Notes: generated from the sequence alone by a model not told the origin. Counted from the first letter of the stretch, positions 1 to 9,254 are shown. The stretch is DNA of 59,915 nt from Nitrososphaerales archaeon (GCA_030038075.1 JASHPO010000047.1:1-59915); one strand, 5' to 3'. Numbers and translations: made by a program.

Positions 1-1
1 A

Positions 2-724
2 GTCGATACGTCGACAGGCTATCAAATGATTCCTTCCTCAATTGGAGTCATTCTACCCCAGATTGAAATCACACCACAGATCCACCAGATAGGCTATATG
101 CAGCAGTTGACAAACCAAGATCAGATCATAATCAAACAAGTGAAGGGTCAGGTGACGGCCGACGTTGTTTCGCTGTCTGTTTCGGGAAGCACAAGCACTA
201 TCATTGTGCAAGTCACGAACACCGGCAACCTTACGGCACAGTTGCTGTCGATCGGCGTCAGTGGCAACTTTACAGCAGAGAATTGTGTAACCACTACCAC
301 AAGTACGACGAGCCACGGACATACGGTCCCGCCTCCGCCGAAAAATTGTCTAACCCAGAACGAGGTCGTATTTGTCCCGAGTGTGCCATCGACCACCACA
401 TCTTCATCATCGACAACCACAACGACTACCACTACCTCCACATCATCGTGCACTGCGGAACAGATGGTATTGTCTGACTCGCTCAAAGGTTGGAGTGGCA
501 ACAACGTGTTGGAGCTTGCTCCCGGGCAGTGTGTTACTCTTACGTTCTCAGGAGCTATCACATTGGGTCCCTCTGGCAGCATACTAGTTCCTTCGACCGA
601 GGCGGGGCAGACATACTCTGTTCATGTGCAGACCACTTACATTCCAGAGCCTAGTCCCGGTTGCATGCAGCCATTCTTACCGACGGTATGCCAGGGCCCG
701 CCTAGCAACACTGGCGGACACTAA
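2..724 (+). CDS. Thr/Ser-rich surface protein, C-terminal part (5' end outside window)
   Basis: The reading frame is open from base 2 to the stop at 722-724 and the first ATG is at 26, so the gene probably begins upstream of the window. The protein has beta-strand-like stretches (VSLSVSGSTSTIIVQVTNTG, residues about 50-70 from the ATG) resembling the CARDB/Ig-like folds of secreted archaeal proteins. It also carries a Ser/Thr run (about residues 122-143) typical of an O-glycosylated linker, and several Cys residues that could pair outside the cell. No transmembrane anchor is visible in the part shown. Function not recognised; a pilin-like or cell-surface protein is plausible because the upstream part could carry the signal and hydrophobic helix. 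No enzyme motif is seen. Confidence 0.7.
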   Translation, partial: VDTSTGYQMIPSSIGVILPQIEITPQIHQIGYMQQLTNQDQIIIKQVKGQVTADVVSLSVSGSTSTIIVQVTNTGNLTAQLLSIGVSGNFTAENCVTTTTSTTSHGHTVPPPPKNCLTQNEVVFVPSVPSTTTSSSSTTTTTTTTSTSSCTAEQMVLSDSLKGWSGNNVLELAPGQCVTLTFSGAITLGPSGSILVPSTEAGQTYSVHVQTTYIPEPSPGCMQPFLPTVCQGPPSNTGGH

Positions 725-746
725 AGCCGATATCGAGATCGTGACT

Positions 747-768
747 TCCGTGCAATCAATTGCACGGA
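747..768. terminator. Hairpin between convergent genes
   Basis: Perfect inverted repeat with 10-base arms (TCCGTGCAAT / ATTGCACGGA) and a 2-base centre. It sits in the 53-bp gap between two convergent stop codons (724 and 778). The position suggests a bidirectional terminator or mRNA 3'-end hairpin. A palindromic protein site cannot be excluded. Confidence 0.55.
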
Positions 769-777
769 TCGCCTTCT

Positions 778-2298
778 CTAAGTCTTCAACCAGCCCAGCT
801 TGATGAATGCGTATATCAGGAAACTGATTGTAATTCCTATCGAGAAAACGACCTCCCAGAGATAAGCCTGAAAGGGAATTCCTAACAAGTTCATGCCAAG
901 GAGTCCACTGACTGCCGCCGGTACAACAGCCACGCTTGTGATGACCGCTAGAATTTTCAGTATCCTATTGGTCTCGAAGGACTCTTGATTTATGTAGAGT
1001 TCGATGATCGACTTTAAATTCTCTACGAGCTCATCAGATATTTCTTTCAGGTAGGAAGCTGCGTCCTGCAGTAGCTGAAAGGACTCCTCTGAATCATCAG
1101 TGAATCCTACGAGCGGTACCTGTCTTGAAATTATGATGCTCAACAGATCCTTGAAGTGAACCAAATTCGAATCGAGTCTAGTGACCTCTTTGGTCATATG
1201 ATATATTCGCTCTAGAAAGTCGCGCGGTAGTTTTGATCTCGGAATGTCTCCGATCTTAATCACGTCTATCTCAAGCTCAGAAAGTGACGCCCTGTATTCG
1301 GTGAGCAAACTGTCCAGCACCGCATGGAGCACCGACACCAGAAACGAGCCGTCAAGATTTTTGAATATCGCCGGATTTCCCCGCAAAACTCTGTCCAGTA
1401 GATCTACGTCGTGTCTGGATATGGAGATGAGTTTCGTTCCGTTGCAGACTAGTAGGAAGCCGGATCTCGATATAGCTAAAAAGTCGCGAGAAGTCTGCGG
1501 ATAGGTAATCTGGACGGACTGCAGGAAGATGAACGATCCTCCTTGAAGATAATCTATATGGGGGTAGATCTCGTCCATCATACCGCTTTTGAAATGCGGT
1601 TCTGTAACTTGTAGTATCTTGCTCAGCCTTGCAAAGCCTTCGTCTGAAATATTGTAAATGTCAATCCAAGCTTGATTCTTGCTCAAAAGTTCGTTGCCAA
1701 GCTCATCCCACGTCAGTTTTTTTTGGGGTGCGTTTGGGTTGGCGGCAAGTGAGGAGGCATCGACCGCGCGAATAATCGTTTCTCCTTCGATAGCCGGCTG
1801 TACTGTAACAGCGTTGTTGCGATTCTTGCCAGAAGTGGCCCTTCCGGCGGCGGCAAATACTCGCGGGAGTCTCAATAATCTAAGAAGCAGTGACGCAGAA
1901 CCCGACAGCTTCAGCCCGAGAAACGGGAGAAACTGCACAAACGGAATTACCACTATCACGAGGTCAAGAATGTGCCACGGAGAAGTGAAGTGAGCCCATC
2001 GGTTCTCTGAAAGATAGAGCTTGGAAGTGTACTCGATAATGAACAGAACTATGATCGCCCAGTCGCATATCTCCAAAAAGTCATACTCTGCGGGTGAGAG
2101 CTTGACCACGAACTCTACAAGAATTATTGGAACAAGGAGAAGCGCTAAGAACGCCATGAATTTATCCGAAAAAATCGAGTCGACAGTTTCCCGGAGATAA
2201 CCCCGTGGGTCTTCTTCTTTTATGAAGATGGAGCGTGGAAGGTTTTTCGGATTCTCGCCGGTATTTGGCGCGGCCTGTTTCAGTTTGGATTCTTCCAT
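778..2298 (-). CDS. corA: Voltage-sensor-like domain fused to CorA-type magnesium channel
   Basis: 506 residues from the ATG at 2298. An in-frame codon at 2382 would overlap the upstream gene by 52 bp, so the later start is preferred. The C-terminal two thirds are CorA: a long alpha/beta cytoplasmic domain, then two membrane helices with the signature GMN at about residues 468-470 (context GLLGMNLLG). The N-terminal part (about 45-155) reads as a four-helix voltage sensor: S1 about 48-66; S2 about 74-94 with acidic E89; S3 about 109-124 with D112; S4 about 134-152 with Arg every third residue (R140, R143, R146). Ordinary CorA is about 320 residues and has no such domain. It lies 32 bp downstream of the propeller-like gene on the same strand, so co-transcription is likely. 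CorA identity is firm; voltage gating is inference. Confidence 0.88.
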   Translation of the reverse strand: MEESKLKQAAPNTGENPKNLPRSIFIKEEDPRGYLRETVDSIFSDKFMAFLALLLVPIILVEFVVKLSPAEYDFLEICDWAIIVLFIIEYTSKLYLSENRWAHFTSPWHILDLVIVVIPFVQFLPFLGLKLSGSASLLLRLLRLPRVFAAAGRATSGKNRNNAVTVQPAIEGETIIRAVDASSLAANPNAPQKKLTWDELGNELLSKNQAWIDIYNISDEGFARLSKILQVTEPHFKSGMMDEIYPHIDYLQGGSFIFLQSVQITYPQTSRDFLAISRSGFLLVCNGTKLISISRHDVDLLDRVLRGNPAIFKNLDGSFLVSVLHAVLDSLLTEYRASLSELEIDVIKIGDIPRSKLPRDFLERIYHMTKEVTRLDSNLVHFKDLLSIIISRQVPLVGFTDDSEESFQLLQDAASYLKEISDELVENLKSIIELYINQESFETNRILKILAVITSVAVVPAAVSGLLGMNLLGIPFQAYLWEVVFSIGITISFLIYAFIKLGWLKT

Positions 2299-2330
2299 TT
2301 CTGCCACGACTTCAATGATTGTATTTCTAT

Positions 2331-3296
2331 TCAATAATACAAGAGACTTTTTGATTCCGAGGTGATGATAGGTACTATGCACCTAGCCTCTGAAATTGTG
2401 GGACAAGAGCTTATCGGGGTAAAACCCTGGCAGTCGCCGTGAAACCTGTAAAGAACGGTGGTGCCATCGCTGGCGTAAGCTGCAAAATACGGCTCGCCTT
2501 GCAACGCAAACGACTGACAGATCTTGAGGTTCTGTGCATTTTCCAGTTTCACTCTGGTCGCGATCGGAACCGCTCCATCAGACGGATCGTCGCAAACGTG
2601 ATCGATGTTGACGTTTGGTCGCACAGTGTTCGTCTTTAGAAAAAAATTCTCGCCGCCAAAGGTGAAAAACGCAAAGCGAGTCCAGCCGGGAGACCACGAG
2701 CGCCGCCACACATGCCTCGCACTGAGAGCCGGAGCATCAGGCGCAAATGATCTTGCGGTGACATTGAGGGAGTAGAGTACTGCGTTACCCGTTTCGAAAT
2801 TGTATCCCATAACGTAAACCGCACCAAGGCACACTATCGGCTTTACCATAGTGAATCCGACCGACATTCCGGGATCGCGGGAATGAATAAAGCGAAACGG
2901 TTCTGAAAGCGACAGATCTTCGCGCACCTCAGTGAAACTAAACTGTCCGCTCTGTTTGTAGCTCAACACGTACTGCCTGTTTCCTAAGACGAACGGCTCT
3001 AGCGCGTCGTATCCTTGCTCGAACGAGAGCTTGGATGTAGTTCGGCGAAAATATGGATTAGCCGAAAGAATTTCGAACGCGTCAGCCGTGCCAGAATCTC
3101 TCGAATAACATACAAGATAGTGCTCCTGAGCTAGGTCCAACGTGAAAAGGTTCGTATAATCTCTTGAGATAGACGAGTCTGCCGACCAGTTCGAGGCCAG
3201 ATCTATTCGACCGCTCTCCGAGTTGGTTATCTCATAGAGTGTGGGAGTAGCTTTTGCTTTCTCCTTTGCTCTATCACTAGCAGCTAAACTTGACAA
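2331..3296 (-). CDS. Beta-propeller-like repeat protein of unknown function
   Basis: 321 residues with a TTG start at 3294-3296. The chain contains repeats of roughly 45-55 residues with aromatic/Gly strand patterns (YLVCYSRDSGTADAFEI, YVLSYKQSGQFSFTEV, VYVMGYNFETGNAVLYSL, YFAAYASDGTTVLYRF). Each has a small-hydrophobic-Tyr strand followed by a Gly turn and another strand, as in tachylectin-2-like or other five-bladed propellers. There is no signal peptide or membrane helix, so it is probably cytoplasmic. It is the first gene of a two-gene unit with the voltage-sensor/CorA protein. A sensory or binding role next to the channel is only a guess; no catalytic motif is visible. Confidence 0.7.
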   Translation of the reverse strand: MSSLAASDRAKEKAKATPTLYEITNSESGRIDLASNWSADSSISRDYTNLFTLDLAQEHYLVCYSRDSGTADAFEILSANPYFRRTTSKLSFEQGYDALEPFVLGNRQYVLSYKQSGQFSFTEVREDLSLSEPFRFIHSRDPGMSVGFTMVKPIVCLGAVYVMGYNFETGNAVLYSLNVTARSFAPDAPALSARHVWRRSWSPGWTRFAFFTFGGENFFLKTNTVRPNVNIDHVCDDPSDGAVPIATRVKLENAQNLKICQSFALQGEPYFAAYASDGTTVLYRFHGDCQGFTPISSCPTISEARCIVPIITSESKSLLYY

Positions 3297-3320
3297 ACGA
3301 TTAGTGCAGGCAAGACCGCT

Positions 3321-3330
3321 TTTTTATGTG
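3321..3330 (-). promoter_or_regulatory. TATA box for the propeller/CorA unit
   Basis: Minus-strand CACATAAAAA centred about 30 bases upstream of the TTG start at 3296. This is the archaeal TATA distance from a transcript start almost at the start codon, implying a leaderless mRNA and supporting the TTG start. Confidence 0.45.
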
Positions 3331-3442
3331 ATTTCTTGACCAGCAGATAGCAGAATCTCGAAGAAGAGAACTCTGTTCAACTTTCGATGTATTTAGGTTT
3401 GCGGACTCTTCGTTCATTACACTGAAATATTGTCGAGAACTC

Positions 3443-4966
3443 GTGAAAGATAATTTCTCTAGGTTTAGCTTTTTGCACAAGTTGGTTATTATCGGACTGG
3501 ATGCCGCAGATTATCAGTTAACGCAGCAGTTCATGAAGAACGGACACATGCCGAGACTCTCTTCCGTGGCGGATCAGAGTTCATTTTCCCTGCTCAAATC
3601 AGGCATACCGTCGCAGACGGCTCCAGCGTGGACCTCTATCACCACTGGTGTAAATCCTGGTAAGCATGGAATCTACTACTTTTACAATTTTACAAATTCC
3701 CCGCTCACGATAACCAACGCCACGGACACTTCCACCCCGAGGATTTGGGACTATGTTGAAGCGCTGAACCAGGGCTCGGTGATCGTCAATGTGCCTATCA
3801 CGTATCCGGCGCACCCGATTTTGGGGGCAATGATCTCGGGAATACCTCCTTGGTTTTTTGACGAAAGATCGGTTTTCCCGGAGGATCTCTTGGACAAATT
3901 GAGGAGCTCAGAATACGAAATCGATACGCCAATGGGCAGGGCTCTGGAGAAGCAACCCGATGAACTAGTGAGGCGGTTAATTGCAACCGAGGAGAAGAGG
4001 GTGAACCTATTTCTCGAACTGCTGGAGGAAAGAGAGTGGTCTTTCGGAATGATAGTCCTAACTGCTCTTGACCGTCTTCAGCACAAGGCGTTGGGAAAAG
4101 GCGAAGAGGCACGCAGTGCAGTGAGACGAGGTTATCACGAGGTCGATAAGCTCGTCGGAAAAATAATCGATTCTTTGGGCGTCGGGATTAATTATCTTAT
4201 AGTGTCCGACCACGGTTTCAACGAGAGGCCGTTAGCTTTCTATCCGAATGCTTGGCTTCACGAGCAGGGTTTGCTTCGGAGAAAGTCATCAATTCCGTAT
4301 CGTCTCACCAAAGTCGCACACAATTTGCTCGACGGGCGTTTTCTCTGGTTGCCACAGAGTCTGACAAAAAGGTTTCAGGGAGCAGCTACGGCAATACGAA
4401 CAATAGACGCTGTGGATCTGGAGAGATCAAGAGCCTTTGTGCCCGGCACCGACGGCGTTATTGTTGTAAAGTCAAAGGATGACGAAACTTCGATCGTAGA
4501 AGGACTTTCCAAATTGAAGGATGATTCGGGAAAAGAAATTTGCAAGGTCTACTCACGGGGTCAGGTCTACAAAGGACCTAAGCTTGTTTCGGCTCCCGAG
4601 TTGCTGATAGTCCCGCGAGACGATATCAACATCAAGACTGACCCGTTCAGTCGAAAGTTCATTTCAGGTTCGGGTGATTTTCCGAAAGCTAACCACGGAC
4701 CTAATGGTATATTATTTGCAACTGGCCCGGATCTCAGAAAATCGCAAAGCGTGAATGCATGTCTCGAAGACGTAGCTCCTACAGCTCTTGCAATGCTGGG
4801 GATAAAACCCCCTGATTTTGTGGACGGGCGCGTTATAAGAGAAATCTTTGTAGAAAGTACATCTCTTCAAACCGCCGAAGTTAATTCTGACGAACGAGCG
4901 TATGCATTTTCGAAAGAAGATGAAAAAATGATCATGGCTAATCTTGAACGACTAGGCTACACGTGA
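3443..4966 (+). CDS. AlkP-superfamily type I phosphodiesterase / nucleotide pyrophosphatase-like protein
   Basis: 507 residues, GTG start. Family motifs of phosphodiesterase/nucleotide pyrophosphatases are in order: N-terminal metal ligand in GLDAAD (D20), the PSQTAPAWTSITTG segment with the likely Thr nucleophile at T59, the metal-binding SDHGF (D256-H257) and a late NHGPNGI segment providing a third His. The family hydrolyses phosphodiester or sulfate ester bonds using two zinc ions. Archaeal members of this length often sit with glycan genes. The flippase gene follows 13 bp later on the same strand, so a role in processing lipid-linked or nucleotide-activated glycan precursors is plausible. 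No signal peptide, so probably cytoplasmic. Substrate unknown. Confidence 0.85.
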   Translation: MKDNFSRFSFLHKLVIIGLDAADYQLTQQFMKNGHMPRLSSVADQSSFSLLKSGIPSQTAPAWTSITTGVNPGKHGIYYFYNFTNSPLTITNATDTSTPRIWDYVEALNQGSVIVNVPITYPAHPILGAMISGIPPWFFDERSVFPEDLLDKLRSSEYEIDTPMGRALEKQPDELVRRLIATEEKRVNLFLELLEEREWSFGMIVLTALDRLQHKALGKGEEARSAVRRGYHEVDKLVGKIIDSLGVGINYLIVSDHGFNERPLAFYPNAWLHEQGLLRRKSSIPYRLTKVAHNLLDGRFLWLPQSLTKRFQGAATAIRTIDAVDLERSRAFVPGTDGVIVVKSKDDETSIVEGLSKLKDDSGKEICKVYSRGQVYKGPKLVSAPELLIVPRDDINIKTDPFSRKFISGSGDFPKANHGPNGILFATGPDLRKSQSVNACLEDVAPTALAMLGIKPPDFVDGRVIREIFVESTSLQTAEVNSDERAYAFSKEDEKMIMANLERLGYT

Positions 4967-4979
4967 TGGTCGCCGAGCA

Positions 4980-6593
4980 ATGAATCCACCGTATTCAAAA
5001 GACGCTCAGACTACCGCGAGCGGTGATTCTACTTCGCAAGCCATTCAGGCTACTTCTAGTGAAGCCTTTGCCCCTGCCAGCGATCAAACATCGGACAGAG
5101 TTAAGCACATTGCCACAGGCATTAGGTCTCTAACTATTCAAAACGTTGTCAACAGCATCCTCGGCTTTGTTTTCCTGAGCTTGCTACTCCATCTATTATC
5201 CCCCTCAGAGTACGGCCTGTACTCCTCAATATTCTTGGTGACAACAATTGGATCCTCGATCGCTTTCTTTGGCCTCCAGTCTGCAGCCACTAGGTTTGTA
5301 GCATTCACGGCACATGATGAAGGAGAGACCAGAGTAGTTTCGAGATCGATCGTAATTCTTGCGCTCATCTTCTCTTCTGCGGCAACGGTCGTGTTTGTCC
5401 TTCTTTCACCAATGCTGTCTGTATATTTCACGAACAGCACGAGCGCGGCATGGGTCTTTGCGGCCGCTGGAGCCTGGCTCTTTTCAAGCACGATTTCGGG
5501 GATATTCCAGGGTCTCGTTCAGGGTATGAAGAAGTACGAGACCGTGGCGAGGATTCTAGTAAGCGCCAATCTGGTCATGGTCTGCGTCACTGTACTGGGT
5601 CTGATTGTCCTTCACAGCGTAATCGTTCCAATCACAGGTTGGGTCTCTTATGGCGTTGTGATCAGCGTTTGGTCTCTCGCAATCACCCGCAAGCCGCTCT
5701 TGATTCCGAATGCTTCCAAAAACGGGAGTAGGAAATTCAACCAAGTTCTGAAGTACTCCCTGCCTCTGGGTGTGGCGGGAATTTTGACTGTTGTGACTGG
5801 CGCAGGTGACCCGATGGTGGTAGGCGGAGATCTTAGTCAAGCGCAGCTGGGCGAGTACTTTGCGGCAATCGCAATCTCGGGCGGCTTGGGAGCGATTTTA
5901 TTTACTCCGCTCAACACAGCGTTCTTCCCGGAGACCTCATCGAGCGCCGAGGATCCGAAGAAGCTTAACACTGGTTTGAGACTGGCGTTCCGGTATACGT
6001 TGCTCGTTCTGGTCCCCGTGTCATTTGCGCTGGCGGCACTCTCGAAGCAGACGATTAGCCTCTTCTCAGGAGTGGGGTCGAGCTACTTAGGTGCAAATCT
6101 ATCGCTGCAGCTGATGTCTGTTTTCTTTCTGTTCGTCGCGATGCAGGGAATACTCACTTCACTGCTCCTTTCGACGGGTAAGACTACCCAAGTAATGATG
6201 ATTGGGGCGGTCACCGTTGTTCTGGATCTTGCGTTATCCATATTCCTCGTTCCTAGCTTTGGTCTCCTGGGTGCCGCGACGAGCAGAATCTTGGTGGATA
6301 TTGCGGGATTTCTGATCGCTTTGTACATGACGAAGAGTTACCTATCGGGGGTAACTGATGTTGCCTTCCCCGCAAAGATTTTCCTTGTTTCATTTATCCT
6401 GCTCGCGGTCCTGTCGTTTCTATCCACGTTCGTATCTGACAGAGCGCTGACTCTGCTCCCGTATTCAGTCATCGCGGGCGCAATTTTCTTGGTATGTGCT
6501 CGAGGCTTCCACCTTTTAACCGAAGAAGACAAGCAACACTTGGAGCACTTGATGCCGCCTAGCGCGGGCAAAGTTATGCGTCAGCTGCTTTAG
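4980..6593 (+). CDS. Polysaccharide flippase (MOP superfamily, Wzx/MATE-like)
   Basis: 537 residues with about 12-14 hydrophobic helices and a polar Ser/Thr-rich N-terminal tail of about 45 residues. The first helices (VVNSILGFVFLSLLLHLLSP, SEYGLYSSIFLVTTIG) match the opening of oligosaccharide flippases, where a conserved 'EYG' follows helix 1. Such proteins move lipid-linked glycans across the membrane. It follows the AlkP-type gene by 13 bp, an operon arrangement. Glycosyltransferase genes lie at 14.5-22 kb, supporting cell-surface glycan export. Substrate cannot be told from sequence. Confidence 0.85.
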   Translation: MNPPYSKDAQTTASGDSTSQAIQATSSEAFAPASDQTSDRVKHIATGIRSLTIQNVVNSILGFVFLSLLLHLLSPSEYGLYSSIFLVTTIGSSIAFFGLQSAATRFVAFTAHDEGETRVVSRSIVILALIFSSAATVVFVLLSPMLSVYFTNSTSAAWVFAAAGAWLFSSTISGIFQGLVQGMKKYETVARILVSANLVMVCVTVLGLIVLHSVIVPITGWVSYGVVISVWSLAITRKPLLIPNASKNGSRKFNQVLKYSLPLGVAGILTVVTGAGDPMVVGGDLSQAQLGEYFAAIAISGGLGAILFTPLNTAFFPETSSSAEDPKKLNTGLRLAFRYTLLVLVPVSFALAALSKQTISLFSGVGSSYLGANLSLQLMSVFFLFVAMQGILTSLLLSTGKTTQVMMIGAVTVVLDLALSIFLVPSFGLLGAATSRILVDIAGFLIALYMTKSYLSGVTDVAFPAKIFLVSFILLAVLSFLSTFVSDRALTLLPYSVIAGAIFLVCARGFHLLTEEDKQHLEHLMPPSAGKVMRQLL

Positions 6594-6619
6594 GGCAACG
6601 CTGGACGCCTAGGAACTTT

Positions 6620-7129
6620 TCAAAAGTTTGAGGATCCCCATTGATTGGCGGGCCTTCTTCTGCTTCTTGCCTCGGCGAGGTAGAAAATCTGGAAAATCGT
6701 TAGGGCAATCCAAACAACAAACAGCACAGCGATCGCTATCCAGAGATACAAGAATCTTCCGAAGAAGAAGTTAACAAAGATGAGAGAAACCGCTAGCAAG
6801 CCTACTACCATCCTAATTATTCTAAGGGTAATCATCTCCTTTCTGAAGCCGCCCATGCCACCTCCCATTCCGCCGTAACCAGCTCCCATGCCACCTTGCC
6901 CTCTCTGCTGGAGTTCGTTGAGGCGAGTCTCGCTCAGATAGTACTTGTTTCCTACCTGAACGAAGATTCCGGTTTGACCGAGACGCCTCTGCATCGCCTC
7001 TTCAAACCTTGGTGGCAGTCCCAGTTCCTGGGCGGTCATGGCCCTCTCCGCAGATGTTGCCCCCTTCTCGCGAAATTTTTGGGCCATCATTTCGATCCTC
7101 TGCCTGAATCCTCCCGGTTGCCTAAACAT
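6620..7129 (-). CDS. Small two-helix membrane protein with Gly/Met-rich linker
   Basis: 169 residues. The N-terminal about 75 residues are soluble and charged and may form a winged-helix-like fold (AMTAQELGLPPRFEEAMQRR, then a KYYLSE strand). A Gly/Met/Tyr-rich flexible segment follows (about 78-94), then two hydrophobic helices (about 105-125 and 128-150) and an Arg-rich tail. Only 3 bp separate it from the acyl-CoA synthetase gene upstream, so it is the last gene of a three-gene unit and probably translationally coupled. No family with known function recognised. The pattern suggests a membrane-anchored regulator or adaptor, which is inference. Confidence 0.75.
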   Translation of the reverse strand: MFRQPGGFRQRIEMMAQKFREKGATSAERAMTAQELGLPPRFEEAMQRRLGQTGIFVQVGNKYYLSETRLNELQQRGQGGMGAGYGGMGGGMGGFRKEMITLRIIRMVVGLLAVSLIFVNFFFGRFLYLWIAIAVLFVVWIALTIFQIFYLAEARSRRRPANQWGSSNF

Positions 7130-7132
7130 TTT

Positions 7133-9238
7133 CTATCCCTGACTCGATTTCTCCAAAACTATCCGAACGTCAGCTGCTAGAGTTTCGCTCTCCTTCGCGA
7201 TAATAGGGTTTACGTCGATCTGGTCTATTTCGAAATTTTCAGAGACGAGGTTTGAAAAGTTCAACAGACACTCCACCAACCCGTCAATATTGAACTGACT
7301 CTTAGCTTTCAAGAATTCAAAACCGCGAATATCTTCTATCATTTCCAGGGCATCCCACTTTCGAAGAGGCGGTAATCTGACCGAGTAATTGTGCAGGATT
7401 TCGACAATGGTCCCTCCTAGCCCGAAAATGATGGCGTTGCCGAAAATCGAGTCTCGTTTTGATCCAACCATAAGCTCGGTGCCACCTCGTATCATCCGCT
7501 GAGCGATGACCTCAACATTGCCCAGACCGGTTTCCTTCATATGCCCCAGTAGCACATCATATTTTATGTCGAGCTCTGCCGGAACTTCGATATTCATTTT
7601 CACGAGGTTCAGATTAGCCTTGTGCACAGTCGAGTTTGGCTTCAAAACTAGTGGGAAGCCGAGTTCGCTTGAAATTTTGGGCAGTTCGGCTTTACTGTGA
7701 ACGACTTTCCAAGGTGCGACAGGTATTCCATAGCTCTCTAGGAGCTCGAAACCGTAAGCCATGTCGTTACTGCGCCAATCGACCTGGTGAGACCGGATCG
7801 GGACCGTTTCGGCTTTTCCTGCTCTGCTCTGAACAGCGCAGTACCATAGAAAGTTCTTCACAGCCTCAATTCCCGCTTCGAGTCCTTGCACAACAGGATA
7901 TTCGGCGAGCAACTCCACAATTGAGGGTTCGTGACGACCCGCAGCTACCGTGACAAACACAAGCGGTTTTTTCATTTGCTCCTTGGACTGGAGCAGATTG
8001 CTCAGAATTACGCCCGCCGGCGCGTCTCCCATCAGGAGCGCTACCGCTCCGGCCGAAGGATCGTTGGAGAAAATTCCGACGCACTTTGGCAGCATCGCGG
8101 CGCTTTCCCTAATACCGCCGGTAGTGTCGAGAGGGTTTGAAGCATTCGCAAAAGGTGGGAGCGCTGCCTCCAGCTCTTTTTTCATTTTCGGATTAACTTC
8201 GATCAGTGGTACTCTCTTTTCCGCCAGAATATCGGTTGCGACGCCTATCGCAAAACCTGAAATGCCGATCATCGCGGTGCGTAGACCTGAGATGGGAGTC
8301 ACCTTCGAATGCATTTTTGAAAAAAAGCATATCTCCTCGATGAAATCGCCGATGGAATCCACGAGGATGACCCCTTTTTGTTTCATGGCGCCCGCGAAAA
8401 CTTGGTATTCGCCAACGATGCTTCCGGTGTGTGAGAGGGCAGCTCTTGCTCCCTCTGATGTGCGGCCGGACTTTAGAGCCACAATTATCTTGCCCAACTC
8501 TAGCGCACGATCTAAGGCGTTCAGGAGTTTCGGCGCGTCCTTCACGCCTTCTAGCATCACTCCGATGACACAAACTTCAGGCTGCTCTAGGAGATAGGTA
8601 AGATAGTTTGCACTGTTGATTACGAGCTCATTTCCTATCGTAACAAGGTGTGAAATTCCAATGTTTCTTGCGGAGAGTTGCTGCATCAGGCTCAGACTCG
8701 TTCCCCCTGTCTGTACGACAAGTGCAACGTTTCCTGTTGCAAGTTTTGAAACCGGCAACATGTAGCCCACGAAATTGCTAGTGGGGTTCATGATCCCCAT
8801 GCAATTCGGCCCGACAAGTCGAAGCTTTCCTTTTTCACACATTTCCCTTAGAGACTCGGTTTTGCTCTCTAGCTCTTCTGATTTCTCAAACCCCGCTGCG
8901 ACGACTATTCCAGCGTTCACTCTGGCTTCGACACATTCCTTGACCACGTCGTTGACACGTTCGTAACCCAAAAGAATCGCCGCGAAATCGATCGGTTTTC
9001 CAACTTCTCGAATCGATTTGAAGCATTTGAGCCCAAGAACAGTTTCGTATCTTGGGTTAATGGGGTATATTCTGCCCCGGTCGTATCCTGATGCGATCAG
9101 ATTTTTGACAAAGATGTTCCCCCTCGAAAACTCATCTGCCGATGCGCCCACGACCCCGACGCTTTGGGGCTCGAATACGCTGTCGAGCTCATTTTTCCAT
9201 TCCGCATGACCCCTGAGCGTAGTTGACAATTCGTCCAT
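7133..9238 (-). CDS. ADP-forming acyl-CoA synthetase (acetate-CoA ligase type, fused alpha-beta)
   Basis: 701 residues. Order: CoA-binding Rossmann domain (about 20-145, with SVGVVGASADEFSRG), succinyl-CoA-ligase-like domains with GPNCMG (143-148) and the phosphohistidine segment ALSHTGS (H270), then an ATP-grasp domain in the last about 220 residues. These enzymes interconvert acyl-CoA, ADP and phosphate with free acid, CoA and ATP. Length and domain order match the ADP-forming acetyl-CoA, 3-hydroxypropionyl-CoA and 4-hydroxybutyryl-CoA synthetases of Nitrososphaerota; which acid is used cannot be read from sequence. The nitroreductase gene lies 16 bp upstream and the small membrane protein 3 bp downstream. 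No acetyltransferase (GNAT) domain is present, so it is not a Pat-type lysine acetyltransferase. Confidence 0.9.
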   Translation of the reverse strand: MDELSTTLRGHAEWKNELDSVFEPQSVGVVGASADEFSRGNIFVKNLIASGYDRGRIYPINPRYETVLGLKCFKSIREVGKPIDFAAILLGYERVNDVVKECVEARVNAGIVVAAGFEKSEELESKTESLREMCEKGKLRLVGPNCMGIMNPTSNFVGYMLPVSKLATGNVALVVQTGGTSLSLMQQLSARNIGISHLVTIGNELVINSANYLTYLLEQPEVCVIGVMLEGVKDAPKLLNALDRALELGKIIVALKSGRTSEGARAALSHTGSIVGEYQVFAGAMKQKGVILVDSIGDFIEEICFFSKMHSKVTPISGLRTAMIGISGFAIGVATDILAEKRVPLIEVNPKMKKELEAALPPFANASNPLDTTGGIRESAAMLPKCVGIFSNDPSAGAVALLMGDAPAGVILSNLLQSKEQMKKPLVFVTVAAGRHEPSIVELLAEYPVVQGLEAGIEAVKNFLWYCAVQSRAGKAETVPIRSHQVDWRSNDMAYGFELLESYGIPVAPWKVVHSKAELPKISSELGFPLVLKPNSTVHKANLNLVKMNIEVPAELDIKYDVLLGHMKETGLGNVEVIAQRMIRGGTELMVGSKRDSIFGNAIIFGLGGTIVEILHNYSVRLPPLRKWDALEMIEDIRGFEFLKAKSQFNIDGLVECLLNFSNLVSENFEIDQIDVNPIIAKESETLAADVRIVLEKSSQG

Positions 9239-9254
9239 CCTTTAGGGCAGCAGT

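Noticed and set aside
148-582. Long minus-strand open frame opposite the first gene
   Set aside because: Its Val/Asp runs are the complement of the Ser/Thr codon repeats of the plus-strand gene; composition follows from the repeat, and no start signal is seen.
7950-8597. 215-codon plus-strand frame inside the acyl-CoA synthetase gene
   Set aside because: It lies fully opposite a well-conserved gene and its product shows no motif, so it is an antisense shadow.
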